In this document: positions 1 through 9,311 of the stretch, piece after piece
Layout: every line of letters starts with the position of its first letter
How positions within the stretch are numbered: the first letter of the stretch is position 1
Source: Candidatus Heimdallarchaeota archaeon
GTDB lineage: Archaea; Asgardarchaeota; Heimdallarchaeia; Heimdallarchaeales; Heimdallarchaeaceae
DNA: 64,000 nt
Assembly (NCBI GenBank): GCA_016840095.1
Contig: JAEOSZ010000040.1
Span: 1-64,000, forward strand
Reading direction: 5' to 3'
Notes under the pieces: model-generated
Told to the model about the DNA's origin: nothing
Seen by the model: the letters and a program-made list of their open reading frames with translations, nothing else
Database searches by the model: none
Made by a program: the position numbers and the translations under genes

Positions 1-977
1 ATGGAATTCTAGATAAGGAGAAAACAGGTGGTTTAGAACTTAATTGGGGAAATCAAGAAGCTGCCATGGAGTTGCTCCACCAAATGGCTAGAGGAGAAGG
101 TTTCGGTTTGATTGTAGGTCAAGGAGTAAAAAGAATGAAGAAGATTTTTGCTGAGAAATTTGGTGGAGATCCTAAACTTCTTGATGATATTGGAATGGAA
201 TCAAAGGGATTGGAATTCAGTGAATATATGACTAAAGAATCCCTCGCTCAACAGGGTGGATATGGTTTAGCCTTGAAAGGAGCACAACACGATGAAGCTT
301 GGTTAATCTTCGAGGATATGGTACGTGGTAATTTACCTACCTTCGAGAAAAAAGCAGAAGCACTACACTGGTTCCCAATGTGGAGAACTTCATTTGGTTT
401 GCTTGGTCTGTGTAAGTTACCTTGGAATGATATCGTTCCAGAAGATAACAGAGATTATGCAGCTGGAAAAGTTCGTAAAGATGGTGCTTTTGTTCCTGAT
501 GATTTAGCAGATCCTGCTAAGATACCAGAACATGTTCAAAATTATGTTACTTATTATACAGCTGTAACTGGCAACGAGATTGATTCAGTCGAATATATTA
601 GAATGAGTGAAAGAGTATATAATTTCCAAAGAACACTCAATTTGATGCTTTTACCACCAAGTGTTACATTCAAAGATATAGATTGTATTCCTTACAGAGC
701 AATGGGACCAGTGACTAAAGAAGAATTCATATCTCGAGAAGAACAATATTACAATAAACAGCTTAAAGATGAAATCAAAGTCAATCTAGAAGAGATGAGT
801 ATTTCAGAAAAGATGACTGCATTAAGAGAGTTCAGAGAAGCTAATTATGAGAAACTCAGGAAAACTGTTTATGAACGCAGAGGTTGGGATAAGAATGGAA
901 TTCCTACAATTAAGAAGTTGAAAGAACTTGGAATGGATTTCCCAGAATTAATCGAATTAATTCAACAAAACCAATAA
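1..977 (+). CDS. Aldehyde:ferredoxin oxidoreductase, C-terminal part (cut by window edge)
   Basis: Tungsten-pterin enzyme that oxidises aldehydes to acids with ferredoxin. The frame is already open at base 3, so the listed start at 66 is internal and about half of the usual ~600-residue protein lies outside. Family signs are the 'LNWGNQEA' stretch, 'GYGLALKGAQHDEAW' and 'LGLCKLPW', whose Cys sits where the family carries its last Fe4S4 ligand. The C-terminal end is complete. A T-rich tract follows the stop. The exact substrate class (AOR, FOR, GAPOR) cannot be told from this part. Confidence 0.9.
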   Translation, partial: GILDKEKTGGLELNWGNQEAAMELLHQMARGEGFGLIVGQGVKRMKKIFAEKFGGDPKLLDDIGMESKGLEFSEYMTKESLAQQGGYGLALKGAQHDEAWLIFEDMVRGNLPTFEKKAEALHWFPMWRTSFGLLGLCKLPWNDIVPEDNRDYAAGKVRKDGAFVPDDLADPAKIPEHVQNYVTYYTAVTGNEIDSVEYIRMSERVYNFQRTLNLMLLPPSVTFKDIDCIPYRAMGPVTKEEFISREEQYYNKQLKDEIKVNLEEMSISEKMTALREFREANYEKLRKTVYERRGWDKNGIPTIKKLKELGMDFPELIELIQQNQ

Positions 978-1012
978 ACTTCTCCTTTTTTTCTTATTTT
1001 TTATTCGCTTTT
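978..1012 (+). terminator. T-rich archaeal-type terminator after the AOR gene
   Basis: Directly after the stop the + strand runs through several T-tracts (ctccttttttt, then tattttttatt). Archaeal RNA polymerase stops at such tracts without needing a hairpin. Inferred only from base composition. Confidence 0.45.
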
Positions 1013-1134
1013 ATAGTGGATTATTCTACTAGGAATATCCTAAAGATTAAATACTTCGTTTTAACATATATTTAAACTAGAAGTGTTAGTTGGGGTATTA
1101 TTTCTAGCATTTTTAGTAAAGGGGTATAGCTAAA

Positions 1135-1686
1135 ATGAGTTTCCTGGCAAATTTGTTCTCAAGGACTAAAACAGAGAAAAAAGCAAAAGTACTGATATTG
1201 GGGTTAGCGGCTGCAGGCAAGACCACATTAACCAAATATCTACGATATGGGGAGTATGTTAAGGACACAATACCAACTATCGGGCAAAACATTGATTCAC
1301 TAGAATACGAAGGGTGGAAAATTACCACAATAGATGTTGCAGGGCAACAAGATTTTAGATTCTTATGGGATGCACATTATCCTGGAACATCCGCTGTGAT
1401 ATTTGTAATAGATGCAGCTGATATTGAAACTCTTCCAGAAGCTAGGGATATCTTCAGAAAACATGTTTTCAATAACCCAGCACTTAGTAGCGTTCCAGTA
1501 TTAATATTAGCAAATAAACAAGATCTTGAAGGAGCAGTTGAAGCTCCCTTGTTAATACAATTGCTAGGGTTACATTTAGATATGCAAGACCGTACATTTG
1601 CTGTATTCGATTCAAGTATTCTTTATGGGAGAGGTGTAGTTGAAGCTTTCAGTTGGATAGTAAATCAACTAGAAGTAAATGATTAA
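1135..1686 (+). CDS. Arf-family small GTPase
   Basis: 183-residue GTP-binding switch of the Arf/Sar type. Walker A is GLAAAGKTT (about residues 23-31), followed by 'PTIGQN' in switch I, 'DVAGQQDFR' in switch II and the guanine-specificity motif NKQDL near residue 126. The usual GLDxAGKT has an Ala in place of the Asp, and the WDxGGQ triad reads DVAGQQ. No Gly follows Met1, so N-myristoylation as in eukaryotic Arfs is not expected; residues 1-16 are short and basic. It stands alone with its own upstream gap. Arf-like GTPases are common in Asgard archaea; the partner proteins are unknown. Confidence 0.92.
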   Translation: MSFLANLFSRTKTEKKAKVLILGLAAAGKTTLTKYLRYGEYVKDTIPTIGQNIDSLEYEGWKITTIDVAGQQDFRFLWDAHYPGTSAVIFVIDAADIETLPEARDIFRKHVFNNPALSSVPVLILANKQDLEGAVEAPLLIQLLGLHLDMQDRTFAVFDSSILYGRGVVEAFSWIVNQLEVND

Positions 1687-1765
1687 ACCTACCCTCATAT
1701 TTTTCATTTAATCACATTTATTAATGCATATGATGATATTTTCTTAATTTCGCTAGAAATCTTGA

Positions 1766-3859
1766 GTGGGTTGTATATTGAAAAATAATATATTATCTAA
1801 GCACGGAATTAATTTTATTGCTTTTTTGTTTGTAGCTTTCATGTTCATTTCTCCAAGCTTCATTTCTCAAGCAAATAGCTATAATTTCAAAGATCTGAAT
1901 TCTAGTTATTTTACCAATATTGAAAATACTGCACCTTTTCAAACATCATTAAATGACTTGAATAACATTACTGAATTTGAAGAGTTTGTTGATTCGATAA
2001 TCACTCAACAGCTGTTGGATTACAATATTGTTGGAGCAACTTTCACCGCAGTTAATAATGGTAGTTTCTATCTTTCCAAGGGGTACGGCTATAGAAAAAA
2101 GTATCCCCATATTGGTGTAGATCCTAATTCCACTCTTTTCAGAATAGGCTCTGTTTCAAAAACCTTTACTGCTATAGCTGTCTTACAACTTGTTGAGGAT
2201 GGTTTATTGAATCTTGATGAAGATATTAATGAATATCTTACAGCTTTTCAAATTCCAGATACTTACATTGAACCAATTACTCTTAGACATATTCTTACTC
2301 ATACAGCAGGTTTTGAAGAATGGCGTGTAAGTATCGTAGTTCCTACATTCAGTGATGTTCCAGATGTAGAAACTCTCTTAAAAGACTATATCCCTGCACG
2401 GGTTCATCCTCCTGGAGAAATCAGTGCTTATTCAAACTATGGCTTAGGACTAGCAGCATATATTGTTGAAGAAATTTCTGGAAAAGCATTTGAGGATTAC
2501 ATCTATGATGAAATTGCTTCTCCTTTAGGTATGGACTATACTTCATTTGAACAACCTCTTCCAGTAGCTTTGGAAGCTAATATGTCTGATGCTTATGATG
2601 GTGATGGAAACATACAATTTTTTGAAAATGTAATTCTACCAGGTGCAGGTGCTGGATCTTCTTCATCTGGAGATATGGCTAGGTTAATGCTTGCTCTATT
2701 AAATAACGGAACATATGACGGAAGTAGAATCCTAAATAATGAAACTGTAGCTCTTATGTTTGAAAGTCACTTTCAACCTCCTCATCCTTCTTTTATTCCT
2801 GGAGTTGGATTAGGATTATATGAGATGGACGTTATTAATGAGAGTATTATAGGTCATGAAGGAGATACTATTTACTTCCACAGTGGAATGGTACTTTTTC
2901 CCGAGTATGATTTTGGGTATTTTGTTTCTTATAATAGTCAAACTGGTGGATATGCTAGATCTGAGCTGTTATTGGAATTCATTGACTATTTTCTTCCTAA
3001 AGAAAAAGAAGATTTCACTAATCATATAACTGAAAATCTTAGAGATTTTGATGGGATATATCTACTCTCAAGGAGATTGTACTATAAGTACTATACTGCT
3101 TCTCCTCATATATGGTTCGGCTATAGATTTACAATGAAAACAAATTCAACACATCTGATGATTGAAGGAATAAGTGCTCCTTTTACTCAGATTTCTGAAG
3201 ACTTTTTCTGGGCAAAAATTCCTGAATATCCTTATGACTTCTTTGTAGTTTTTATTAGAAATTTAAAAGGAGATGTGACTAATTTTTATGCAAACTTTTT
3301 CCGATCTTTAACTTCGTATGAGAAAATTAATTCAATTTATGCGAATAATCCAATGCAGTTAGTTTTTGCAATAATAATTGGAATTGTATACATCATCATT
3401 CTTGCTTTCTGGGGAATAGATAGAATGTTCAAAACAAAAAGAAAAGATGAGAAGAGATTAAGTATTAAAAGAATATTCAAATGGGGGACTTTTGGTGCAT
3501 CTATTTTTGGAGTCATACCAATGCTTTACTTTGCTATAAAATCACAAAATATCATATTTCTAGCAGCTGATACCAAGGAATACTTAGGATGGTTAATAGC
3601 ACTTCCTTATATAGGTACAGTTCTGTTTGGAGGATTAGTGTTACTTTCTGCTCTAAGCTGGTATGAATTCCGTTCAAAACCAAGTGAATCAAAACAAGAA
3701 GAAAAAACAACAATTAAAAATATTGAAATAGAAAAGACATTTGAGAACAGGAGTAAGAAAGAAAAACCTTTGATGACGAATATTCAATTTACAGTGATAG
3801 CACTGTTTGGAATCTTCGTTATTGTTCTATTCAGTGTTTGGAGAATGTATGGATTCTAA
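1766..3859 (+). CDS. Exported beta-lactamase-fold serine hydrolase with C-terminal membrane helices
   Basis: Class C beta-lactamase/penicillin-binding-protein-like hydrolase. An N-terminal signal segment (about residues 14-36) is followed by the catalytic SxxK as SVSK (~residue 129), the YxN motif as YSN (~222), and a third motif of HxG type (GHEGDT). The catalytic domain ends near residue 410; then come ~120 residues of unknown fold and three hydrophobic helices near the C-terminus, which would anchor it. The track start is GTG; an in-frame TTG at 1778 gives a more typical signal peptide (MKNNILSK). Substrate unknown; esterase or D-aminopeptidase activity is as likely as any drug-related one. 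The stop overlaps the converging neighbour by 4 bases. Confidence 0.85.
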   Translation: MGCILKNNILSKHGINFIAFLFVAFMFISPSFISQANSYNFKDLNSSYFTNIENTAPFQTSLNDLNNITEFEEFVDSIITQQLLDYNIVGATFTAVNNGSFYLSKGYGYRKKYPHIGVDPNSTLFRIGSVSKTFTAIAVLQLVEDGLLNLDEDINEYLTAFQIPDTYIEPITLRHILTHTAGFEEWRVSIVVPTFSDVPDVETLLKDYIPARVHPPGEISAYSNYGLGLAAYIVEEISGKAFEDYIYDEIASPLGMDYTSFEQPLPVALEANMSDAYDGDGNIQFFENVILPGAGAGSSSSGDMARLMLALLNNGTYDGSRILNNETVALMFESHFQPPHPSFIPGVGLGLYEMDVINESIIGHEGDTIYFHSGMVLFPEYDFGYFVSYNSQTGGYARSELLLEFIDYFLPKEKEDFTNHITENLRDFDGIYLLSRRLYYKYYTASPHIWFGYRFTMKTNSTHLMIEGISAPFTQISEDFFWAKIPEYPYDFFVVFIRNLKGDVTNFYANFFRSLTSYEKINSIYANNPMQLVFAIIIGIVYIIILAFWGIDRMFKTKRKDEKRLSIKRIFKWGTFGASIFGVIPMLYFAIKSQNIIFLAADTKEYLGWLIALPYIGTVLFGGLVLLSALSWYEFRSKPSESKQEEKTTIKNIEIEKTFENRSKKEKPLMTNIQFTVIALFGIFVIVLFSVWRMYGF

Positions 3860-4680
3860 GTTAACTTCAAATATTCTCTCTTCTTTCTTTCATAATAGTC
3901 AGCCATTTTTTCTGCTTCTTCTTTTGGAAAAACTCCCAATTCTTGAAATTTATTTTTAAGGAAAGTATCAAAATATAGATTAATAACATCCATTGCTCTG
4001 AATAACTCCTTTCGTGTAGTTTCCTTCACAAGAGTTTGTTCAAACAATTCAAGTCTGCTGGAGTCAAGCTTAATCTCTATTCTTCTATACCCCTCTCTTT
4101 TTCTCTGTGCAAGAATATCTTCAAACATTAAGAGATTTTTTCTATACCAATCTATACAATCCTCTCCATCCCACAATTCACCTCTACCAAACTTAGCAAC
4201 AGTATAGCTAAACCCTAGAAAATGATGAGCGACTCTGTTTTTCAGAAAATCCATATCTATTTCCCATTCTAGATTCTTACTCTTTTCTATCACTTCTTTC
4301 AAGTGACTAGCAGGATCGTAAAGTGCATCTATGAATGCTCTGTCGGGTCTTGCTTGTAATGGTAATTTTCCATAAGAAAAATCAACTTTGATTTCTTCTT
4401 CTTTGTAAAATACAACTAACATTCGATCACTTACAGGAGGAATTGCTGCACACAAATACTCTCCTACTTGTTCAGCTATTTTATATCTATCCTCTAGGAG
4501 GCTCTGTAGAGTATCTTCATCACACAAAATTGTTAAATCTACATCTGAGTACTCATCAGCACTCATTGAACCACTAAGATAAATAGCTTTAACTCTTGAA
4601 TCTTTGCTCAAAAATTCACAAGCTCTAGTTGTTAAAGATTGATGATTAGGAAGGTTTCTAAATCGCTCAACAGTGTACAT
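3856..4680 (-). CDS. Pol-beta-type nucleotidyltransferase domain protein
   Basis: 274 residues with the nucleotidyltransferase signature GS(x10)DVDL near residues 36-48 (GSMSADEY then SDVDL), which supplies the metal-binding Asp pair, and a further acidic residue in 'KVDFSY' as the likely third. The rest is helical and resembles the C-terminal part of aminoglycoside-adenylyltransferase-like proteins. It would transfer a nucleotide to a small molecule or RNA, but no substrate can be named. Converges on the serine hydrolase with a 4-base overlap. Confidence 0.72.
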   Translation of the reverse strand: MYTVERFRNLPNHQSLTTRACEFLSKDSRVKAIYLSGSMSADEYSDVDLTILCDEDTLQSLLEDRYKIAEQVGEYLCAAIPPVSDRMLVVFYKEEEIKVDFSYGKLPLQARPDRAFIDALYDPASHLKEVIEKSKNLEWEIDMDFLKNRVAHHFLGFSYTVAKFGRGELWDGEDCIDWYRKNLLMFEDILAQRKREGYRRIEIKLDSSRLELFEQTLVKETTRKELFRAMDVINLYFDTFLKNKFQELGVFPKEEAEKMADYYERKKREYLKLT

Positions 4681-4749
4681 ATGATTGATTTAAATTCATG
4701 TTAAATAAATCTTTATACGAATTTTATTATTGAATTTAACATAATAGAG

Positions 4750-4851
4750 CTAGCAACACCACATACCTCCAGCAATAATAGCTGCAATTGCGGTTAGAAT
4801 TATTAGAGCAATTATTATTACTAATAGAACTATACCTGTAATAATAATCAT
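4750..4851 (-). CDS. Tiny hydrophobic membrane peptide (33 aa), below the ORF-track cutoff
   Basis: Reading the minus strand from the ATG at 4851 gives 33 residues that are almost entirely Ile, Leu, Val, Ala and end in GGMWCC. This is one transmembrane helix with a terminal Cys pair. It lies 15 bases after the stop of another small membrane frame (4867-5169) on the same strand, so the two may be co-transcribed. No match known to me. The hydrophobic composition may partly reflect AT-rich DNA, hence the low score. Confidence 0.4.
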   Translation of the reverse strand: MIIITGIVLLVIIIALIILTAIAAIIAGGMWCC

Positions 4852-4866
4852 TTTAGAAGCTGGTAC

Positions 4867-5169
4867 TTATTTGTTGTTACCAATTGCAGCTTGAACAGAG
4901 CTAGAACCTACAATTATGGATGAAAGAGATATCATGAATAATATAATACCAATAACAATCAGGCCTGCAACTCCAGTATTCACTACTATTGCAATAGCTA
5001 ATAAAATTACAAAAACAACTAAACTAATTGTAAAGTAATATTGATTGAATTTCTGCAGTTTATCACTTACTAAAAGTGGAGTTTCAACAATTTCCTTTTT
5101 TGCTTGAAATTCATCTGAATCTGTAATAACATCGTACTTAAGAAATATTCTTCTTAAATTTTTGTTAAA
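4867..5169 (-). pseudogene. Small two-helix membrane protein frame lacking a usable start codon
   Basis: The minus strand stays open for about 101 codons before TAA at 4867. It encodes a charged N-terminal part ('DSDEFQAKKEIVET'), then two hydrophobic helices and a polar tail ending GNNK. That pattern looks like a real protein, but no ATG, GTG or TTG occurs in frame before the first helix; the first in-frame starts are GTG at 4983 and ATG at 4935. An ATG just upstream (about 5173) is followed by a stop one codon later in another frame, which suggests a single-base frameshift or sequencing error. I read it as a broken or misassembled gene. Confidence 0.45.
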
Positions 5170-5253
5170 TCATGATCAAAAGAATTGAATGCAATGGATA
5201 ACTTTAGTTTTTTTGATATTAATATTTAATAAATATCATACACTCTTACACTC

Positions 5254-5769
5254 ATGAAGAAATCTGTGAAAATCATTCTAATCACTACAATACCAATATT
5301 ACTCGGAGTTGCTGCTTTTGGAGGAACAATACTTTATTCATACCTACAAGTAGATTATTTCATTGGAGATACTAATATAGCATTTGACATTACTCCAGAT
5401 TTTGTGGAAGGTTATATAGGTTTCATAACTTTGACCATACCTGCAGAAATCAGTAATAACGGAGTATATGCTATAAGAGAACTTAATATTACAATAGTCG
5501 TTGAGGGAGAAAATTTCACTCTCTCAACTCTAAATACAGAGTTACTGGCTAAAGGAGAGAACATTCTAGGTGATATTAAGACTGGAGATATTTGGTCAGA
5601 TGATATAGTAGTACAATTAACTTATTACATACCTTTACTTGCAGTTGATGATGGGGATTTTGTTATTAGTATATTCATTAGTCTGAAAGTTGATTTCGCT
5701 ATCTTTAAGGTTCCACTAAACATTGAAGTTGTTGAATTTGTTGGATGGGATTCCCCATTTGGCATCTAA
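5254..5769 (+). CDS. Membrane-anchored extracytoplasmic protein, possibly LEA14-like
   Basis: 171 residues. An N-terminal helix (about 6-31) anchors or exports it; the rest is beta-rich, with alternating hydrophobic residues and phrases such as 'LNITIVVEGENFTLSTL' that recall the immunoglobulin-like LEA14/WHy fold. That fold assignment is weak. A TATA-like element (tttaataaatatc) lies about 25-30 bases before the ATG. No enzyme motif is visible. Confidence 0.6.
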   Translation: MKKSVKIILITTIPILLGVAAFGGTILYSYLQVDYFIGDTNIAFDITPDFVEGYIGFITLTIPAEISNNGVYAIRELNITIVVEGENFTLSTLNTELLAKGENILGDIKTGDIWSDDIVVQLTYYIPLLAVDDGDFVISIFISLKVDFAIFKVPLNIEVVEFVGWDSPFGI

Positions 5770-5825
5770 TTCACTTTATTTAGAAATCTTAATAATAAGA
5801 ATCATATATTGCTATTTGAAGAATT

Positions 5826-6935
5826 ATGAGTGCTAATGAAAGTTATATTGATATTGATACTCTTCAAAACTTTATGAAAGATGTTTTTGTAGGTTTAGGT
5901 TATCCTGAAGAACAAGCTCAAATTAGTACAGATGTACTTATTGAGTCAGATCTTAGAGGAATTCGATCACATGGTGTTCAGAGATTGAAATATTATTATG
6001 TAAGAGTTAAAGCAGGACAACATTTGGTGAGTGATTACGAAATTGTAAAAGATGAGGGAGCAACAGCTGTTATAGATGGTAACCATGGAAATGGACACTA
6101 TATCTCCTACAAAGCAATGGAATTAGCTATAGTAAAAGCAAAGAAATTTGGCTTAGGAATGGTTGTTGTTAGAAATAGTACTCATTATGGAATAGCTGGT
6201 TATTATCCTCTAATGGCGATAAAAGAAGGATGTTTAGGTATGACAGGTACCAATGCAAGACCAGCAGTAGCACCAACGTTTGGGGGAGAACCTATGTTTG
6301 GAACAAATCCACTAACTTTCGGTTTTCCAACAGATGAGGAATTTCCGTTTGTTTTAGATTGTGCAACTTCTATCATTCAAAGAGGAAAAGTTGAGATTGC
6401 AGCAAGAGATGGAACTCCTTTACCTGAAGGAGTAGTAATTGATAGAGAAACAGGTCAGATTAGAACTGATGCTGAACAGCTGCTAAAAGATTTTGTAAAG
6501 AATAAAGCAGCTTTGTTAGCCTTAGGTGGTGCAGGAGAGAAACTATCGGGACACAAAGGATATGGATATGCTACAGTTGTAGAAATTCTTTCATCAGCTT
6601 TGCAGGATGGAGTCTTCCTGAAAGATTTATCTGGTCTTGATCAAAACGGAGAACAAACTCATTTCAGAGTAGGTCACTTTTTTATTGCAATTGATCCAGA
6701 ATTCTTCATGGGTTTGGATATTTTCAAAACAATTGCTGGAAATATTTGCAGAGGTCTTAGAAACTCTGACAAAGTTCCTGATGCTATCCGAATTTATACC
6801 GCAGGTGAAAAAGAGTTTGAAGCAGAAAATATTGTCAGAGAACAAGGTGTTCCAATTAGCAAAAGTATACAAGAAGATCTTATTTTCATGAGAGATGAAC
6901 TTAATTTATCTCAGTATCAATTTGATTTTGAATGA
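5826..6935 (+). CDS. Ldh2-family NAD(P)-dependent malate/lactate-type dehydrogenase
   Basis: 369 residues, full length for the Ldh2/MdhII/AllD/ComC oxidoreductase family, which oxidises 2-hydroxyacids such as malate, L-lactate, sulfolactate or ureidoglycolate. Signature parts: 'DLRGIRSHGVQRL' near residue 40, 'GNGHYISYKAM', 'VRNSTHYGIAGYY' with the catalytic-region His (~117), 'FGTNPLTFGFP', and 'SGHKGYGYATVVEIL' near 240. Substrate cannot be fixed. A ComDE-like decarboxylase pair 20 kb away would fit a ComC-like role, but that link is speculative. Confidence 0.9.
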   Translation: MSANESYIDIDTLQNFMKDVFVGLGYPEEQAQISTDVLIESDLRGIRSHGVQRLKYYYVRVKAGQHLVSDYEIVKDEGATAVIDGNHGNGHYISYKAMELAIVKAKKFGLGMVVVRNSTHYGIAGYYPLMAIKEGCLGMTGTNARPAVAPTFGGEPMFGTNPLTFGFPTDEEFPFVLDCATSIIQRGKVEIAARDGTPLPEGVVIDRETGQIRTDAEQLLKDFVKNKAALLALGGAGEKLSGHKGYGYATVVEILSSALQDGVFLKDLSGLDQNGEQTHFRVGHFFIAIDPEFFMGLDIFKTIAGNICRGLRNSDKVPDAIRIYTAGEKEFEAENIVREQGVPISKSIQEDLIFMRDELNLSQYQFDFE

Positions 6936-7071
6936 TTCAAAATTACTTCTTCTTCTATCTTTTTTATATTTTTATATGCCTTTATAAATCAATACAAAAA
7001 CATTAAATATCTTCCGTTTTATCTTTATTAATTTCGCTTGAGGTTAAGATTTCAAGAGAAAGGTGAAAAAT

Positions 7072-9276
7072 ATGATTTTAAAGAAAAAAAAACTGCTACT
7101 ATCTCTTTTTCTCACTGTAACTACTTTACTTACATTCAATCTCTATAACGGAACTACTGTAGTAAAAGCTGCCTTGATACCTCATGGACCTATTGTAATT
7201 CAACAAGATGCTGACTTTGCTCTTTATGGGTTTCCAGGAACAGGAGATCCTTCTACTCCATACATAATTGAAAACTATGAGATTATTACTTCAAACTATG
7301 CAGGGATATTCATTACGCATACAACAAAGAGTTTCATTATTCGTAATTGCTATGTTGATGCCTTTAACAATGGTATTTACATTTATGAAACATATGGAGG
7401 AATTATTGAGGTTGTAAATAACACTTGTGAGTATAACAACCACGTTGGTGTCAGAATCGAATTTGTAGATTCGCCAATCATATCAGAAAACAAATGCTAC
7501 TTCAATCTAGAAAATGGTCTTCGATTTTGGGAAGTCTTATCACCAACAATTATTGATAATAGATGTCAATTCAACCAATACAGTGGTTTACTACTTCTTC
7601 ATTCTGAAAATTCCATTGTAAGGAATAATATTCTCAGTGATAATGGTGGTGATGCAATGGAAGTTAAATTTGCACCAAACTCTGTTTTTACTGATAATAT
7701 ATGTAACAATAACCAATGGCATGGAATCGATATTGCAGATTCTGAAATGTGTACTATAGTTGGAAACGAAGCAAATGGAAATTCAGCTGTAGGAATAATA
7801 CTTATCACATCACCATATGCTACATTAACAGATAATACCTGTAATATCAACCTTGGTGATGGAATAATATTACATGAATCTTCTAATTCTGTTCTTACTG
7901 ATAACACAGCTAATTTCAATCAATATTCAGGGATAGGTACTTCTCGATCATCAAGTATGATTATTCAAGGAAGTTTCTGCTCAAATAATGGATATCTAGG
8001 AATAAGTGTTTTCGATGGATCAAATTTTGAAATTCTAAATAATTATTGCACAGATAATGGCATTTGGGGAATAGAAACTGTCAAGATGGATTATCTAACT
8101 GTACTGAATAATTTCTGCTCGAATAATGGAGTCTGGGGATTTACAACTGATCTATCTAGCAATATTCTAGTAGCTGAAAACGAGTGTACATACAATGGTT
8201 ACAAAGGCATGTTCATAACAAGAGTCAATGAAGGAGATATAACTGATAATTATTGTAGTTATCAATATCGTGAAGATGGAATTTCTGTAGAACAATCATC
8301 TGATTTATACATTGCAGATAATCTCTGTGAATACAACATTGATTTAGGCATCACTATAGGAAGTTCTGATACAATAGTTGTTGAAAGCAATTCATTAGTT
8401 AACAATTACAACTGGGGACTATTTGTTCCTCACTCAACAAATATTGATATCTTCAATAATAATTGTAGCAACAATGCTAACAGAGGTATCTATACAGTTG
8501 AATCAAGATATTTAACAATAATAAACAATATTTGTAACGATAATACTGGAAATGGTGGTATTTTCATTGATGTCACAACCTATTCAACAATTGAAAACAA
8601 TATTGCCAACAATAATAGGTATGGTTTAGCAGCTGTTTACTCAAACTTTACAACTGTATCCAATAATGAATTCAGTTACAATATAATCAATGGAATTGCT
8701 ACTTTAGAATACAGAAATTCAACAATTTCGAATAATATCTGTAACTACAATGGAAATTCAGGTATAATGTTTTATTGGGATACCTATTTCGTTGATGTAA
8801 TTGAAAATGAGTGCAGTTACAACGCACTTTATGGAATTTATTTGAGATCATCCGATTACAACAATATTCTCTCTAATACCCTAGTAGAAAATGTTGGATA
8901 TGGTGTTGTGTTAAACGAATCCAGCGATAACAATTTCATACATCTGAACTACTTTATTGATAATAACTTAGGCTACACCTACTTACAATATTATGAGAGT
9001 CAGGGATATGATGGTTCAGGAACAAACCTTTGGTTTGATGAAGACACTAAAAAAGGAAACTATTACTCAGACTGGAAGAAAAGAGTATCATTCCCAATCC
9101 CTCCAGCTAATACACCACCCCCTCCACCTCCTCCCCCTCCGGCACCACCAACACAAATTCCACCTCCTGATATCCCTCCACCTCCACCTCCACCACCACC
9201 TGCAGCTGTAGGTTATCCAATAGATGGACCTTGGAATGTAGTAGACGAATATCCGTTGAAAATCAAAATTAAATAA
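7072..9276 (+). CDS. Secreted NosD-like parallel beta-helix surface protein with proline-rich tail
   Basis: Starts better at ATG 7072 than at the listed GTG 7063, because the Shine-Dalgarno-like gaaaggtga lies over that GTG. A signal peptide (MILKKKKLLLSLF and following ~20 residues) precedes about 25 right-handed beta-helix turns of 22-24 residues with the pattern 'DNxCxxNxxxGIxL', as in NosD/pectate-lyase-like proteins. Near the C-terminus the helix ends at 'NYYSDW' and a linker of two 9-proline runs follows, then a short 'YPLKIKIK' end. Likely a cell-surface carbohydrate- or metal-binding protein. A second member is at 48298. Many in-helix Asn-x-Ser/Thr sites could be glycosylated. Confidence 0.88.
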   Translation: MILKKKKLLLSLFLTVTTLLTFNLYNGTTVVKAALIPHGPIVIQQDADFALYGFPGTGDPSTPYIIENYEIITSNYAGIFITHTTKSFIIRNCYVDAFNNGIYIYETYGGIIEVVNNTCEYNNHVGVRIEFVDSPIISENKCYFNLENGLRFWEVLSPTIIDNRCQFNQYSGLLLLHSENSIVRNNILSDNGGDAMEVKFAPNSVFTDNICNNNQWHGIDIADSEMCTIVGNEANGNSAVGIILITSPYATLTDNTCNINLGDGIILHESSNSVLTDNTANFNQYSGIGTSRSSSMIIQGSFCSNNGYLGISVFDGSNFEILNNYCTDNGIWGIETVKMDYLTVLNNFCSNNGVWGFTTDLSSNILVAENECTYNGYKGMFITRVNEGDITDNYCSYQYREDGISVEQSSDLYIADNLCEYNIDLGITIGSSDTIVVESNSLVNNYNWGLFVPHSTNIDIFNNNCSNNANRGIYTVESRYLTIINNICNDNTGNGGIFIDVTTYSTIENNIANNNRYGLAAVYSNFTTVSNNEFSYNIINGIATLEYRNSTISNNICNYNGNSGIMFYWDTYFVDVIENECSYNALYGIYLRSSDYNNILSNTLVENVGYGVVLNESSDNNFIHLNYFIDNNLGYTYLQYYESQGYDGSGTNLWFDEDTKKGNYYSDWKKRVSFPIPPANTPPPPPPPPPAPPTQIPPPDIPPPPPPPPPAAVGYPIDGPWNVVDEYPLKIKIK

Positions 9277-9280
9277 TTAA

Positions 9281-9311
9281 TTGTGAAGCAATTTCACAAT
9301 TTTTCTTTTTT
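9281..9311 (+). terminator. Hairpin plus T-tract terminator
   Basis: TTGTGAA and TTCACAA form a 7-bp stem with a 5-base loop directly after the beta-helix gene, followed by TTTTTCTTTTTT. It sits between two converging genes and probably ends the + strand transcript. Confidence 0.65.

Noticed and set aside
7599-7919. 106-residue minus-strand ORF inside the beta-helix gene
   Set aside because: Shadow of repetitive coding sequence on the other strand.
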